A DNA stretch of 64,000 nucleotides from ZAX-1 sp046533095 (GTDB lineage Bacteria; Bacillota; Clostridia; Lachnospirales; Lachnospiraceae): contig JAJQRA010000024.1 of NCBI GenBank assembly GCA_046533095.1, forward strand, positions 62,001-126,000, read 5' to 3'. A model generated the notes under the pieces. That model ran no database searches and had not been told where the DNA came from. It saw nothing but the letters and a program-made list of their open reading frames with translations. Positions within the stretch are counted from its first letter, which is position 1; every line of letters begins with the position of its first letter. Below are positions 26,314 through 36,005 of the stretch, piece after piece. The translations under genes and the position numbers were made by a program.

Positions 26314-27363
26314 ATGAAAGCAGTAAGAATGTATGAGCCGCGTGACTTGCGGGTAGAAGAAGCGCCTGTTCCCAAAATAGAAAAAGATGAGGTATTGGTA
26401 AGTGTGCAGGCAGTGGGAATTTGTGGTTCCGATATCCCAAGGGCAAATCAATATGGCGCACATGTATCGCCGATCATTTTGGGGCATGAATTTTCTGGGG
26501 TGATTACCCAAAAAGGCAGTGCAGTAAAAAAATTTGAGATTGGCGCACATGTTACAGTACCACCATTGGTACCATGTCAAAAGTGCCATTGGTGTCAAAT
26601 AGGGGCATATTCATTATGTGACGATTATGACTACTATGGTTCACGTAGAGATGGTGCGATGGCTGAATATATAGCAGTGAAAGAGAGCAACTTACTTAAA
26701 TTGGCAGATGATATTGCATTTGAAGATGGAGCTACCATTGATCCATGTGCAAATGCATTGCACGCAATGGCAAAAGCGGACTTTAAAGAAGGAGATAGCA
26801 TATGCCTTTGTGGAGCGGGGCCAATCGGTTTATTTGCGGCACAATACGCAAAGAGGAAAGGCGCAAGCAAGATCATTGTAGTAGATATCTGGGATGAAAA
26901 ATTGGATATAGCAAAAAAAATAGGTGTTGATGTGGTCATAAATTCTAAGAAAGAAGACATGACCTTGCATGTAAAAGAGGCAACCGGAGGAATTGGTGCA
27001 GACATTGTCATTGATTTTACCGGTGCACCAATAGCCCAGGCTGCATGTATCCGGTGTGCAAGGAAGCAAGGACACGTTGTATTCCTTGGAATTTCTCACC
27101 AGGGGCTACAATTGTCGAAACAAGATGTGGACTACATCATGAGGGGCGAGCTTTCTGTTGGCGGCTCTTGGAATTCGTTTACATCGCCATTTCCCGGAAA
27201 TGACTGGACCGAATCGATAAGATTATATGAAAAGCATGAGTTTACAGCACAAGATGTCATCAGCCATCGGCTAAATTTAGAAGAAGTACCGGAGGTTTTT
27301 GAAAAGATAGCAGAGGGGAATTATTTTTTTAACAAGATTATGATATTCCCACAAGGAAAATGA
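26314..27363 (+). CDS. Zinc-dependent dehydrogenase 2 (galactitol-1-phosphate dehydrogenase-like)
   Basis: A 349-residue medium-chain dehydrogenase resembling galactitol-1-phosphate 5-dehydrogenase. It has 'VGICGSDIPRANQYGAHVSP', 'LGHEFSGVI', the structural zinc site 'PCQKCHWCQIGAYSLC' and the nucleotide-binding 'LCGAGPIGLFAAQYAKRKG'. The start ATG 26314 follows 'GAAAGGTAGG'. It lies 107 bases after the first dehydrogenase and before deoC. Oxidation of a phosphorylated or free polyol at C-2 or C-5 is expected from the family; the substrate here is inference. Confidence 0.86.
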   Translation: MKAVRMYEPRDLRVEEAPVPKIEKDEVLVSVQAVGICGSDIPRANQYGAHVSPIILGHEFSGVITQKGSAVKKFEIGAHVTVPPLVPCQKCHWCQIGAYSLCDDYDYYGSRRDGAMAEYIAVKESNLLKLADDIAFEDGATIDPCANALHAMAKADFKEGDSICLCGAGPIGLFAAQYAKRKGASKIIVVDIWDEKLDIAKKIGVDVVINSKKEDMTLHVKEATGGIGADIVIDFTGAPIAQAACIRCARKQGHVVFLGISHQGLQLSKQDVDYIMRGELSVGGSWNSFTSPFPGNDWTESIRLYEKHEFTAQDVISHRLNLEEVPEVFEKIAEGNYFFNKIMIFPQGK

Positions 27364-27464
27364 TGAAGCAAGTAGGATTAGCGAATGGAAATGAATGAAG
27401 CAAAGGTAACGACTAAAAACCTATAAGGGACGGTTCATGGAAATTTAGCATCGGAGGGAAAGCA

Positions 27465-28115
27465 ATGAAAGTAGAGGAAATGCTGGGTTATGTAGACCAT
27501 ACGGTATTAAAGGCAACGGCAACGTGGGATGAAGTAAAGAAACTCTGCGAAGAGGCAATTTTGTATAAGACGGCATCGGTATGTATTCCACCCGGTTATG
27601 TAAAACAGGTGCATGATACATTTGGCAGCCAGATTAATATTTGCACGGTCATAGGTTTCCCGCTTGGCTACAATACGACCGAGGCAAAGGTATTTGAGGC
27701 GAAAGACGCAGTATTAAAAGGTGCATCGGAAATTGACATGGTCATTAATGTTGCAGATGTAAAAAATAAAGATTATGAGAAAGTAGAAAAAGAAATCGCC
27801 GCATTAAAAGAGGCTGTGGGTAGCCATATCTTAAAAGTTATTATTGAAGCCTGCTATCTTACGGAGGAAGAAAAAATCGCAATGTGCAAAGCGGTAACTG
27901 GCGCCGGAGCAGATTATATTAAAACCTCTACCGGATTTGGAACGAGTGGAGCGATTTTAGAGGATATTGAATTATTTAAAAAACACATTGGAAAAGATGT
28001 AAAAATAAAAGCAGCCGGAGGGATAAGAAGTATTGAGGCTTTAGAAGCCTTTATTCAGGCAGGGTGCAGCAGGATTGGAACAAGTTCTGCGATCGCATTT
28101 TTAGAAAATGAGTAA
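27465..28115 (+). CDS. deoC: Deoxyribose-phosphate aldolase
   Basis: A 216-residue class I aldolase of normal DeoC length. 'LGYVDHTVLKATATWDEV' opens the protein, 'VIGFPLGYNTTEAK' and 'EIDMVINVADVK' are conserved, and the Schiff-base lysine is K153 in 'YIKTSTGFG'. The second lysine is in 'IKAAGGIRS'. The start ATG 27465 follows 'GGAGGGAAAGC'. No deoxynucleoside genes (deoB, deoD, pyn) are near. The enzyme may therefore cleave a ketose or deoxy-sugar phosphate made by the adjacent FGGY kinase, which is inference. Its 3' end is the first unit of a threefold tandem repeat. Confidence 0.92.
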   Translation: MKVEEMLGYVDHTVLKATATWDEVKKLCEEAILYKTASVCIPPGYVKQVHDTFGSQINICTVIGFPLGYNTTEAKVFEAKDAVLKGASEIDMVINVADVKNKDYEKVEKEIAALKEAVGSHILKVIIEACYLTEEEKIAMCKAVTGAGADYIKTSTGFGTSGAILEDIELFKKHIGKDVKIKAAGGIRSIEALEAFIQAGCSRIGTSSAIAFLENE

Positions 28116-28249
28116 GTGCGAGAATTCAAAAAAGTGCAGTAGGATTGGAAGAAGTTCCACTATTGCATTTTTTAGAAAATGAGTAAGTGCGAGAATTCAA
28201 AAAAGTGCAGTAGGATTGGAAGAAGTTCCGCTATTGCATTTTTTAGAAG
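28064..28249 (+). repeat. Three tandem copies of the 3' end of deoC
   Basis: Units start at 28064, 28134 and 28205 (period 70-71). Unit 1 contains the last 16 codons, the stop and an 18-base tail. Units 2 and 3 differ from each other at about one base within the compared stretch (28150s versus 28220s), but each differs from unit 1 at several. The repeat ends just before the ribosome binding site of the FGGY kinase. Confidence 0.9.
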
Positions 28250-28266
28250 AGTAGAGGTGATTTTTT

Positions 28267-29796
28267 TTGGGGAAAGAAACATTACTAATGGCGGTTGATT
28301 TAGGAACGAGTTTTATTAAAAGCGGTGTTTATAATACGGACAGTGCCTGTGTGGCGGAGGCGTTAAAGCCGGTAAAGGATTACCGGCCTGCCCCCGGGGT
28401 ATTCATACAAAAGGGGGAAGAATTATTTACTTCCGTATTGGAATGTATGAAGGAAGTATGCCTTAAATTAGGCGATCGGGCATTACAAATTGTCGGCATT
28501 TCATTTACCGGTCAAATGTCTGGATTTATGGGCGTAAGCAGTGACTGGACGGATATTACGACTTGGTCCTGCTCTCTAGACTCTAGGTACATGCCTTATG
28601 CCGATAGGCAGATGGAAGAGCTAAAGAAGGAATTCTTAGAAACTTCCGGTACCAATTTTCCACAGATGGCACCTAAGTTTGCATGGTTTCAAGCAGAATT
28701 TCCAGATGAGGCAAAAAAGATTGCAAAGTATCTGATGGTTAGCGGATATGTCATCGGACGGTTGGGAAACCTGCCAATTGAAGATGCCGTTATGGATCGT
28801 TCTTTTGCTTCGTGGACAGGGCTTGCAGATATCAGAAACGACAAGTGGTCGGATCGTATCTGTGACGCAATTGGTTTGAAACAGGAATATTTGCCTAAAA
28901 TTGTAAATTCGAACTATATCTGTGGCTACCTGTGCGAGCAAATGGCAAAAGACATCGGGATGAAAGCAGGCGTACCACTCGTTTCCGGTGCAGGAGATAA
29001 AGTAGCCGGCTGCCTTGGTGCAGGCATTGTAAATCATGGTGATATGGTGTTTGAAGCATCGTCCTATGGTGAAATCAGCTGTTGCGTAGAAGAGTATCGT
29101 CCGGATATGGTAGAGGGAAGGCTGGACGTACTGGCATCTGCAATTCCAGGTGAATTTTATGCAACGCACTTTATTGCCGGCTCAGGCATTACTTTGGATT
29201 GGTTTGTAAATACCTTTGTAAAAAAAGAAAACGAGGAATTGGGAGAAGCGTTCAAACGGATTGATGAAGCATCTCTATCCTTGCAGCCAGGCTGTGACGG
29301 CGTGATGGCAATCGGGCTGTTAAGTGGCAGTTCCATGCCACTTGATGCGCATGTAAAAGGCATGTGGATGGGGCATGATTGGAGCCACAAGCAGCAACAT
29401 TTCTACCGTTCCCTGCTAGAAAGCTTTTCCTATGATATAAAACTGGCGCTTGAGCGTATAGAGGATTTATATCCGGAATATAAATTGTCCAATGTAAAAA
29501 TGATAGGCGGTGGAGCGAAATCCCTGCTTTGGCCACAGATGAATGCAGATGTTTTTGGAAAAACGATTACCACACTGAACCGCAAAGATGTTTCTATGTG
29601 GGGCGCATCCATACTTGCGGGAAATGCAGTGGGCATTTTTGGTGATTTAAAGGCAACGGCTACACAGTATGTGGCGGCAAAAGAACAGTTTACTCCAAAT
29701 GTACAGCTAGAAACCATATATGGCGCATATAAAGGACTCTATAAAGAGTATGTACAAAAATTAACCGGATTTTATCAGCATTTGGCAGAAATATAG
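28267..29796 (+). CDS. FGGY-family carbohydrate kinase
   Basis: A 509-residue sugar kinase. The start is TTG 28267, 7 bases after GAGGTGA; ATG 28288 is a less likely alternative. The N-terminal phosphate loop is 'MAVDLGTSFIKSGVYNT', the FGGY domain I segment is 'ISFTGQMSGFMGV', and the second ATPase-fold half has 'LVSGAGDKVAGCLGAGIV', 'HFIAGSGITLDWF' and 'VKMIGGGAKSLLWPQMNADV'. The catalytic Asp is expected in 'GAGDKVAG'. It is related to but distinct from the xylulokinase at 40468. It probably phosphorylates a ketose or polyol for cleavage by the aldolase encoded just upstream. Confidence 0.87.
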   Translation: MGKETLLMAVDLGTSFIKSGVYNTDSACVAEALKPVKDYRPAPGVFIQKGEELFTSVLECMKEVCLKLGDRALQIVGISFTGQMSGFMGVSSDWTDITTWSCSLDSRYMPYADRQMEELKKEFLETSGTNFPQMAPKFAWFQAEFPDEAKKIAKYLMVSGYVIGRLGNLPIEDAVMDRSFASWTGLADIRNDKWSDRICDAIGLKQEYLPKIVNSNYICGYLCEQMAKDIGMKAGVPLVSGAGDKVAGCLGAGIVNHGDMVFEASSYGEISCCVEEYRPDMVEGRLDVLASAIPGEFYATHFIAGSGITLDWFVNTFVKKENEELGEAFKRIDEASLSLQPGCDGVMAIGLLSGSSMPLDAHVKGMWMGHDWSHKQQHFYRSLLESFSYDIKLALERIEDLYPEYKLSNVKMIGGGAKSLLWPQMNADVFGKTITTLNRKDVSMWGASILAGNAVGIFGDLKATATQYVAAKEQFTPNVQLETIYGAYKGLYKEYVQKLTGFYQHLAEI

Positions 29797-29912
29797 AACC
29801 AATAAAAAATGAAACAGGATCTAATTAGGAAGGCAAACGAATTTAAATCCTGAAAAATAGAATAAGAGAATGGAAAACAGAACAAAAGTTCTTTGTACAA
29901 ATGAGGTGAAAT

Positions 29913-32435
29913 ATGAAAACGATAAATTTAAATAGAACTTGGAACATGCACGAAGCGCCATTATTCTATGATTGCTCTTATCTTGCATCGGTAAAGCGGT
30001 TTCGCGAAGATTGGTTTTCCTGCGATTTGCCTACCGATGTAAGAATACCTTTGATCGAAAAAGGGATCATAAAAGATCCTGTATTGGCGGATTATTGTTT
30101 GGAGTCCGAGTGGATTGAAAAGCGGTCATGGTGGTTTGTAAAAGAATTTGACTGTGAGGAAAATTTATTTGAATATGATGTGATTGAACTGGTGATGGAC
30201 TATTTGGATACAGAAAGTGATATTTTCGTAAATGGACAGCATATCGGGCATCATAGCAGCGTACATTATCCGTTTGTCTACGATATAAAACAGGATATCG
30301 CGCCCGGGAAAAATGAGATTGCCGTACGGCTTTCTACGGGACTTGAAAAAGTAACGGACGAGCAGCTGTCGCAGCTAAATTGGGCGACCTGCCGCGAAGA
30401 TGATAATGGGGGGAAATACCGTAGCGACTACAGACGGTCATTTGTCCGCCGGCCACAATATACCGTTGGATGGGACTGGGGCCCGCGTGTCGTAACCGTC
30501 GGCATTGCCGGTGACGTTTATCTAAGGGCATATAAAGAAATTGCAATTCGCGATGTATCGCTAGAAACAGTATCTATCGGTGAACAGGCAACCTTAAAGG
30601 CAATTGTAAACGTTGAAAATCTGGATATCCTCTCAACAAAAACCGGCGAAGTAAATATTACCATTTCTCTTGATGGAACAACAAAGGCAACGGCGAATAA
30701 AAAAAATGTTCTATTAACCTCCGGCATTAATTTTGTGGAATTAGAATTGCAGGTAGATGAGCCGAAGCTTTGGTGGCCCAGTGGCTACGGCGACCATCCG
30801 CTTTATGAAGTAGAAGTAGATGCGAAAACGAAAGAAAAAGGAAACAGTGACCGGTATCCAAAATTTTCCTATGGTATCCGCACAATAAAACTAGATACTT
30901 CTATTATAGAAGGAGAACACAGGTGGTTTCAGTTTATCGTAAATGGAAAGATTATGTTCGCGAAAGGCGGCGATTGGATTCCAAATGATTCTATTTATGT
31001 AAGGACAACGGATAAAAAAATTGAAACGCTGATCGATGAGGCGGTAAATGCTAATTTTAACATGCTGCGTATTTGGGGCGGCGGTTTGTATGAAAGGGAC
31101 TATTTCTATCAGCAGTGCGATGAAAAAGGCCTCTTATTGTGGCATGATTTTATGTTTGCATGTACGACTTATCCGGATCACCAAGACTGGTTTGTACAGG
31201 TGGTACAAAAAGAACTGGATTATCAGACAAAGCGTTTGCGCAACCATGCAAGCCTTGCACTTCTTTGTGGGTCAAATGAAAACCATTGGCTGTTTAATAA
31301 GTACGACAATCCGCATTGGGGCGTGGAATTTATTCAGGAAAAGCAATATGGATTATATATAGCAAATGTGCTTGCGAAAGAAATCATTTATAAGAACTGC
31401 CCCTTTATCCCCTATTGGAACAGTTCTCCATATGGTGGCGAATTGCCGAATGGGGATACAGTCGGTGATGTACATCGGTGGCATAATGGTTTTATGAGTA
31501 AAAGGATGAGTGACCGTATCGAACCGGCCAACTACGATCAGGTAGAGTCAAAATTTGTAAGCGAGTATGGCTATGTGGGACCATGCTGCGTGGAAACCAT
31601 CAAGGAATATATGGCGGATAGTCCGTTGGTATATGGCAGTAAAGCATGGGAAATGCATAGCAACGTGTTTGAAAAAGATACCGTATTTGCAGGGATTGAA
31701 AAGCAATATTTAGACCACCCGGAGCAATTAAATTTAGAAGACTATGTCCTATATGGAGGTATGGTGCATGGATTGATGTTAGGATATTCTCTGGAAGCAA
31801 TCCGTTTTAAAGAGCATTGTGGTGGAGCGTTATTCTGGATGTATAACGATACGTGGGGGGAAATCGGCTGGACGATTATTGACTACTATTTGCGGCGCAA
31901 AATTTCCTACTATGGTGTAAAACGAGCCTTTGCCCATGTAAAGCTAAGCATTCGAGTGGTTGACGGACAGGTGGTTGTACAAGGCATGAATGATACCACG
32001 AAAGCCGTGGCGCTAAAAGCAGAATATGGCTATATTTCGTTTGATGGAACAATTCGAAAGACACAGGAGATTTCGATTGCACTCGATCCGGGAAGCAGAA
32101 CGTATGTTCAAAGCGAGCCGCTTCCAGACGAAGATTATGTACATGGGACAATCATGCTGATTCCCCAAAATGAAGATATAGATTCGATTGCATTACGAAT
32201 GGACGATATGAGGAATTTAGAATTTGAAACTTCTCAGGCAAAAATAAAAGGACGTGAACAAGTAGATGGACAAATTGCGTTGCGTGTAACGAGCAAGGGA
32301 TTTGCACATGGCGTCTATGTTGTCGGCGATTATGATTGCTCTGACAATTATTTTGATATTTTGCCGGGTGAAACGAAACAGATTTTTGTAAAAGGCGCTA
32401 CGGCGGAAGAAGTTGAATTGAAACAAGTAAGATGA
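29913..32435 (+). CDS. Second GH2 beta-mannosidase
   Basis: An 840-residue intracellular GH2 enzyme, with ATG 29913 following 'AATGAGGTGAAAT'. It has the N-terminal sugar-binding domain with 'VMDYLDTESDIFVNGQHIG' and the immunoglobulin-like region 'LWWPSGYGDHPLYEVEV'. In the TIM barrel the acid/base is E456 ('LCGSNENHW') and the nucleophile E551 ('FVSEYGYVG'). 'GALFWMYNDTWGEIGW' is the typical end of the barrel. It is clearly a paralogue of the gene at 17921 but diverged, so the two may prefer different linkages or chain lengths. Confidence 0.9.
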   Translation: MKTINLNRTWNMHEAPLFYDCSYLASVKRFREDWFSCDLPTDVRIPLIEKGIIKDPVLADYCLESEWIEKRSWWFVKEFDCEENLFEYDVIELVMDYLDTESDIFVNGQHIGHHSSVHYPFVYDIKQDIAPGKNEIAVRLSTGLEKVTDEQLSQLNWATCREDDNGGKYRSDYRRSFVRRPQYTVGWDWGPRVVTVGIAGDVYLRAYKEIAIRDVSLETVSIGEQATLKAIVNVENLDILSTKTGEVNITISLDGTTKATANKKNVLLTSGINFVELELQVDEPKLWWPSGYGDHPLYEVEVDAKTKEKGNSDRYPKFSYGIRTIKLDTSIIEGEHRWFQFIVNGKIMFAKGGDWIPNDSIYVRTTDKKIETLIDEAVNANFNMLRIWGGGLYERDYFYQQCDEKGLLLWHDFMFACTTYPDHQDWFVQVVQKELDYQTKRLRNHASLALLCGSNENHWLFNKYDNPHWGVEFIQEKQYGLYIANVLAKEIIYKNCPFIPYWNSSPYGGELPNGDTVGDVHRWHNGFMSKRMSDRIEPANYDQVESKFVSEYGYVGPCCVETIKEYMADSPLVYGSKAWEMHSNVFEKDTVFAGIEKQYLDHPEQLNLEDYVLYGGMVHGLMLGYSLEAIRFKEHCGGALFWMYNDTWGEIGWTIIDYYLRRKISYYGVKRAFAHVKLSIRVVDGQVVVQGMNDTTKAVALKAEYGYISFDGTIRKTQEISIALDPGSRTYVQSEPLPDEDYVHGTIMLIPQNEDIDSIALRMDDMRNLEFETSQAKIKGREQVDGQIALRVTSKGFAHGVYVVGDYDCSDNYFDILPGETKQIFVKGATAEEVELKQVR

Positions 32436-32510
32436 AACAGGATGGCGGAAACAAAAAAGTAGGCAATGTGTTAGCGGAAGAACTTAAGATGAAGCAAATA
32501 AGATAAAGAG

Positions 32511-32586
32511 CAGTTTTGAATCTCAGATTGAATTTTTCGGCAAATTTTCTACGAAAAGAAAAGCCTAAGGGGGAGATTCAAAACTG
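32511..32586 (+). repeat. Long-armed inverted repeat between two hydrolase genes
   Basis: CAGTTTTGAATCTC (32511-32524) and its exact reverse complement (32573-32586) enclose 48 bases that themselves contain TTTTTCG/CGAAAAG. The gene at 32607 begins 20 bases further on. It would form an extended stem in the transcript leader. Confidence 0.7.
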
Positions 32587-32606
32587 ACTTTAAGGAAGGG
32601 ATAGAT

Positions 32607-34802
32607 ATGAGTAAAAAGAAAGAACTGCAGGCACTATTTCCCATAGGGACGAAGTATGGTTTTTATCGTGATAGGACGGACAGACTCTGGGAAACAGATT
32701 TTGCCAATATGAAAGCATGTGGGATGAACAGTGTTCGGATACATGCCACATGGGGAACGGTAGAGCCAAATGAGGGGCAATTTGATTTTGACTATTACGA
32801 TCGGATTGCGGCCACCGCGAAACGTTATGGCCTTAAGGTGGTTTTTACGATCTACCTTGTATGTACGCCGGAATGGGCGTTCGAAAAACATCCGGATAGC
32901 CGTTATGTTTCCGCGGCAGGGACGGTTTGGACGCCTCACCAACAAGCGGATGCATCGACAGGTGGCTGGCCAGGCCTTTGCCTTGACAGCGAACCGCATA
33001 GAGATACGGTGGAAAATTTTTTAAAGGCGTTTACGGAACATTTTAAAGGGAATACGGACATTATCGCATTTGATATTTTCCATGAACCAACGGAAGAACC
33101 ATCGCAGCAGTATTATCAAAATGAATGGCGAGAATTGGTATATTGCCATTGCGGGCATTCTAAGGAAAAATTCCGCCTATGGCTGAAAGAAAAATATGGT
33201 TCTTTGGAAGAATTAAATCATGTATGGACAAGGCAGTATCAAAATTGGGAGCAAGTAAACCCTCCAAAATCGGTGGGCATGTATACGGATTGGGTGGACT
33301 GGAAATATTTCCGTGCCGATGCCCAGGCATCTGCCATGCATTTTTTGAGCGATACCATAAAGAAATATGATGCGGACCGCGCTACGGTTGTGCATACTGC
33401 AATTTATGAAACAGGGCATCCGGTTGTAACATCGAATGACCACTTTAAGCTTGCGGGCACAACGGATATGTTGGGAAGCTCTATGTATGATTTTATTAAT
33501 CCTGAGATCACGGCATTTGTATGCGACTTATTGCGCAGCGTCTGTGACAATGGGCCTTATTGGGTTGGTGAAACAGGAACCGGAGCGGGTCCGATGTATG
33601 TGTTTGTAGGAGAGCGTGCAGAAGACAGTTTCTGCTTTTCTATCCCGATTACAGGAACGCAGATAAAAAAACAAAGCTGGGGGCAGATTGCCAGAGGTGC
33701 AAAAGGAATTTTGTTCTGGGGTTGGCGACCGGAACTTACGACGGTTGAAACCATATCACTGGGTTTTACAGAGCGAAATGGAGAACTGACAGAACGCTGT
33801 GATGCATTAAAAGAATTTAATACCGTTTTGCGGAGGAATCAAGAACGCCTTGCGCAAGCTGTGGCACCCAAAAGTGAAGTCGCAATCCTTTATAATTTGG
33901 ATACCATTTTTACCGAAGGGCTAATCTCGCTAGGCTTGTCGGCATCGCCGCTCATTCGCCGCCAAAGTCGCTACTATAAGGATTCCCTTGCGATTATGGG
34001 GGCATATAAGCTTTGCATGGCCAATCAGATACAGCCGGATTTTATCAGTAAAGAACGTGTGCTAAATGGTGATTTAGCAAAATATAGTGTTTTGCTATTA
34101 CCTTACAGCGTCAGCGTTACCAGTGATTTGGCAGGCAGGATCGAAAAATTTGTAAAAAGTGGCGGCCGCGTAATCAGCGATGGATTGTGTGGGTATTTTA
34201 CAGATAAGTCTTGGGGGGCGGAAGTCTGTCCGGCCGGTGGGCTAGATCAAGTGTTCGGATTGCATGTAAACAGCGACTATGAAACAATCAATGAAGAAAA
34301 TATCTTGTATGGGGACGAGGAATATCATAATGTGGCAAAGGTGATTGCTGAAAAAATGGTGGTAGATGAAAATGCCAATGTCCATGCAACCTTTGCAAGT
34401 GGACGCCCTGCCATTGTTTCCAACCAATATGGAGAGGGAAAAACAGCATATATCGGGACACTTTTTTTTGCCAATGCAATGTGGAATTATTCCGCCGATA
34501 CCAACAGGCTATTTAAGCAAATCCTAGAATTGATTCATTATAAATCCCCCATTTGCTTGGAGGGAGATTCAGACGAAGCAAATATAGAAGTCAGAGTCCT
34601 AGAAGATAAAGAAGGTGCTTTTGTTTTCCTCCTCAATCATGAAAATAAAGAAATTGAGTATAAACTGACCTTGCCGTTTTCGAAAAATCAAACGATTACA
34701 GAACTTATTTCCGAAGAAGAAATTTCTTCAAAATCAAGTGGACAGGGAGTAGTGTTATATGGCATACTAAAGGCAGAGGAAGTAAAAATTTTTAGACGAT
34801 AA
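32607..34802 (+). CDS. GH42-like glycoside hydrolase (clan GH-A) with trimerisation domain
   Basis: A 731-residue protein. The TIM barrel contains 'NSVRIHATWGTVEPNEGQFD' (the usual first strand region of GH42), a predicted acid/base E160 in 'FDIFHEPTEE' and a predicted nucleophile E322 in 'YWVGETGTGAG'. The next domain, about 430-660, resembles the glutamine-amidotransferase-like trimerisation domain of beta-galactosidases ('VLLLPYSVSVTSDLAGRIEK', 'FVKSGGRVISDG', 'YGEGKTAYIGTLF'). The catalytic motifs differ from textbook GH42 (NEY.., E-QPG). A related GH-A family such as the trimeric beta-mannosidases is therefore possible. ATG 32607 follows AAGGAAGGG. Confidence 0.8.
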   Translation: MSKKKELQALFPIGTKYGFYRDRTDRLWETDFANMKACGMNSVRIHATWGTVEPNEGQFDFDYYDRIAATAKRYGLKVVFTIYLVCTPEWAFEKHPDSRYVSAAGTVWTPHQQADASTGGWPGLCLDSEPHRDTVENFLKAFTEHFKGNTDIIAFDIFHEPTEEPSQQYYQNEWRELVYCHCGHSKEKFRLWLKEKYGSLEELNHVWTRQYQNWEQVNPPKSVGMYTDWVDWKYFRADAQASAMHFLSDTIKKYDADRATVVHTAIYETGHPVVTSNDHFKLAGTTDMLGSSMYDFINPEITAFVCDLLRSVCDNGPYWVGETGTGAGPMYVFVGERAEDSFCFSIPITGTQIKKQSWGQIARGAKGILFWGWRPELTTVETISLGFTERNGELTERCDALKEFNTVLRRNQERLAQAVAPKSEVAILYNLDTIFTEGLISLGLSASPLIRRQSRYYKDSLAIMGAYKLCMANQIQPDFISKERVLNGDLAKYSVLLLPYSVSVTSDLAGRIEKFVKSGGRVISDGLCGYFTDKSWGAEVCPAGGLDQVFGLHVNSDYETINEENILYGDEEYHNVAKVIAEKMVVDENANVHATFASGRPAIVSNQYGEGKTAYIGTLFFANAMWNYSADTNRLFKQILELIHYKSPICLEGDSDEANIEVRVLEDKEGAFVFLLNHENKEIEYKLTLPFSKNQTITELISEEEISSKSSGQGVVLYGILKAEEVKIFRR

Positions 34803-34922
34803 TTTACCCCTCTAGGGATGTGCAAAAGCTGCGCTTGGTACAACGATTTTTGTGTGCAAGATTCTCTATTTATTTTAGTGGGAAAGTACACTCTAATAAA
34901 AGGAAAGGAATGTAGGTCAATT

Positions 34923-35966
34923 ATGGAAGGAAAAATGAAAGTCGCTATTATGGAAGGAATCGGGAAGATGGGGTTTGTAGAGCGTGATATTCCAAAGCCC
35001 TCTGCCGATGAAGTGCTTGTAAAAGTGGAGTATGTAGGAGTTTGTGGAAGCGACTTGCACTATTATGAAACGGGTGCGATTGGAAATTTTATTGTAGAAC
35101 CCCCCTTTGTGCTAGGACATGAGTCTGGTGGAACGGTTGTAGAAGTGGGGAAAGGCGTAACGCATTTAAGCGTTGGGGATCGGGTCGCCCTAGAGCCCGG
35201 CAAGACTTGTGGCAAGTGCGAAGCTTGTAGGGAAGGAAAGTATAATCTTTGTCCGGACGTGGTGTTCTTTGCAACGCCTCCGGTAGATGGGGTATTTCAA
35301 GAATATGTGGCGCATGAGGCTGGTTTGTGCTTTAAACTTCCGGACAATGTATCTACGCTAGAGGGTGCGTTAATTGAACCGTTGGCAGTCGGATTCCATG
35401 CGGCAAATCAAGGGAGTGCACAGGCAGGACAGTCGGCAGTGGTATTTGGCGCCGGGTGTATCGGCCTTGTAACATTGCTTGCCTTAAAAGCAAAAGGCGT
35501 TTCAAATGTGACGGTAGTTGACGTTATGCCAAAACGTTTAGAAAAGGCATTGGAACTTGGCGCGAGCACGGTAATCAATGGAGCACAAGAAGATGTGGAA
35601 GAGAGGGTGCGTGAACTAACCAATGGCCGTGGCGTAGACTTGGCAATTGAAACGGCTGGAATGGAAATCACAACGAACCAAAGTATCCGCGTAACGAAAA
35701 AAGGAGCTACCATTGTACTGGTAGGCTATAGCAAGACCGGAAAAATGACACTCAATACAAGCGAAGCGTTAGACAAGGAACTTACCCTTAAAACGATTTT
35801 CAGGTATCGTCATATCTATCCGATGGCAATCGAGGCAGTTGCAAATGGCAATGTTGATATCAAAGGAATTGTTACGAATTATTTTGACTTTGACGACATC
35901 CAAAATGCAATGGATGAGAGTGTAAAGGATAAGGCCAATATTGTAAAAGCGGTTGTGAAAATATAA
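34923..35966 (+). CDS. Zinc-dependent sorbitol/xylitol-type dehydrogenase 3
   Basis: A medium-chain polyol dehydrogenase of about 347 residues, closest in motifs to sorbitol dehydrogenase. It has 'VGVCGSDLHYYETGAIGNF' (catalytic Cys), 'LGHESGGTVVEVG' (His-Glu), four structural cysteines in 'GKTCGKCEACREGKYNLC', 'PVDGVFQEYV' and the NAD motif 'VVFGAGCIGLVTLLALKAKG'. Start codons at 34923 and 34935 are both possible; GGAAGG at 34925-34930 favours 34935. The upstream frame to 34818 is open but lacks a binding site. It interconverts a polyol and a ketose, which connects to the isomerase and kinases in this window. Confidence 0.88.
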   Translation: MEGKMKVAIMEGIGKMGFVERDIPKPSADEVLVKVEYVGVCGSDLHYYETGAIGNFIVEPPFVLGHESGGTVVEVGKGVTHLSVGDRVALEPGKTCGKCEACREGKYNLCPDVVFFATPPVDGVFQEYVAHEAGLCFKLPDNVSTLEGALIEPLAVGFHAANQGSAQAGQSAVVFGAGCIGLVTLLALKAKGVSNVTVVDVMPKRLEKALELGASTVINGAQEDVEERVRELTNGRGVDLAIETAGMEITTNQSIRVTKKGATIVLVGYSKTGKMTLNTSEALDKELTLKTIFRYRHIYPMAIEAVANGNVDIKGIVTNYFDFDDIQNAMDESVKDKANIVKAVVKI

Positions 35967-36005
35967 ATTTCAACAGCAAAAACAGAATCGCAGCGTAACC
36001 GATAA

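Noticed and set aside
28064..28249. CRISPR array
   Set aside because: There are three direct copies of a 70-base unit with no unique spacers; they are copies of the deoC end.
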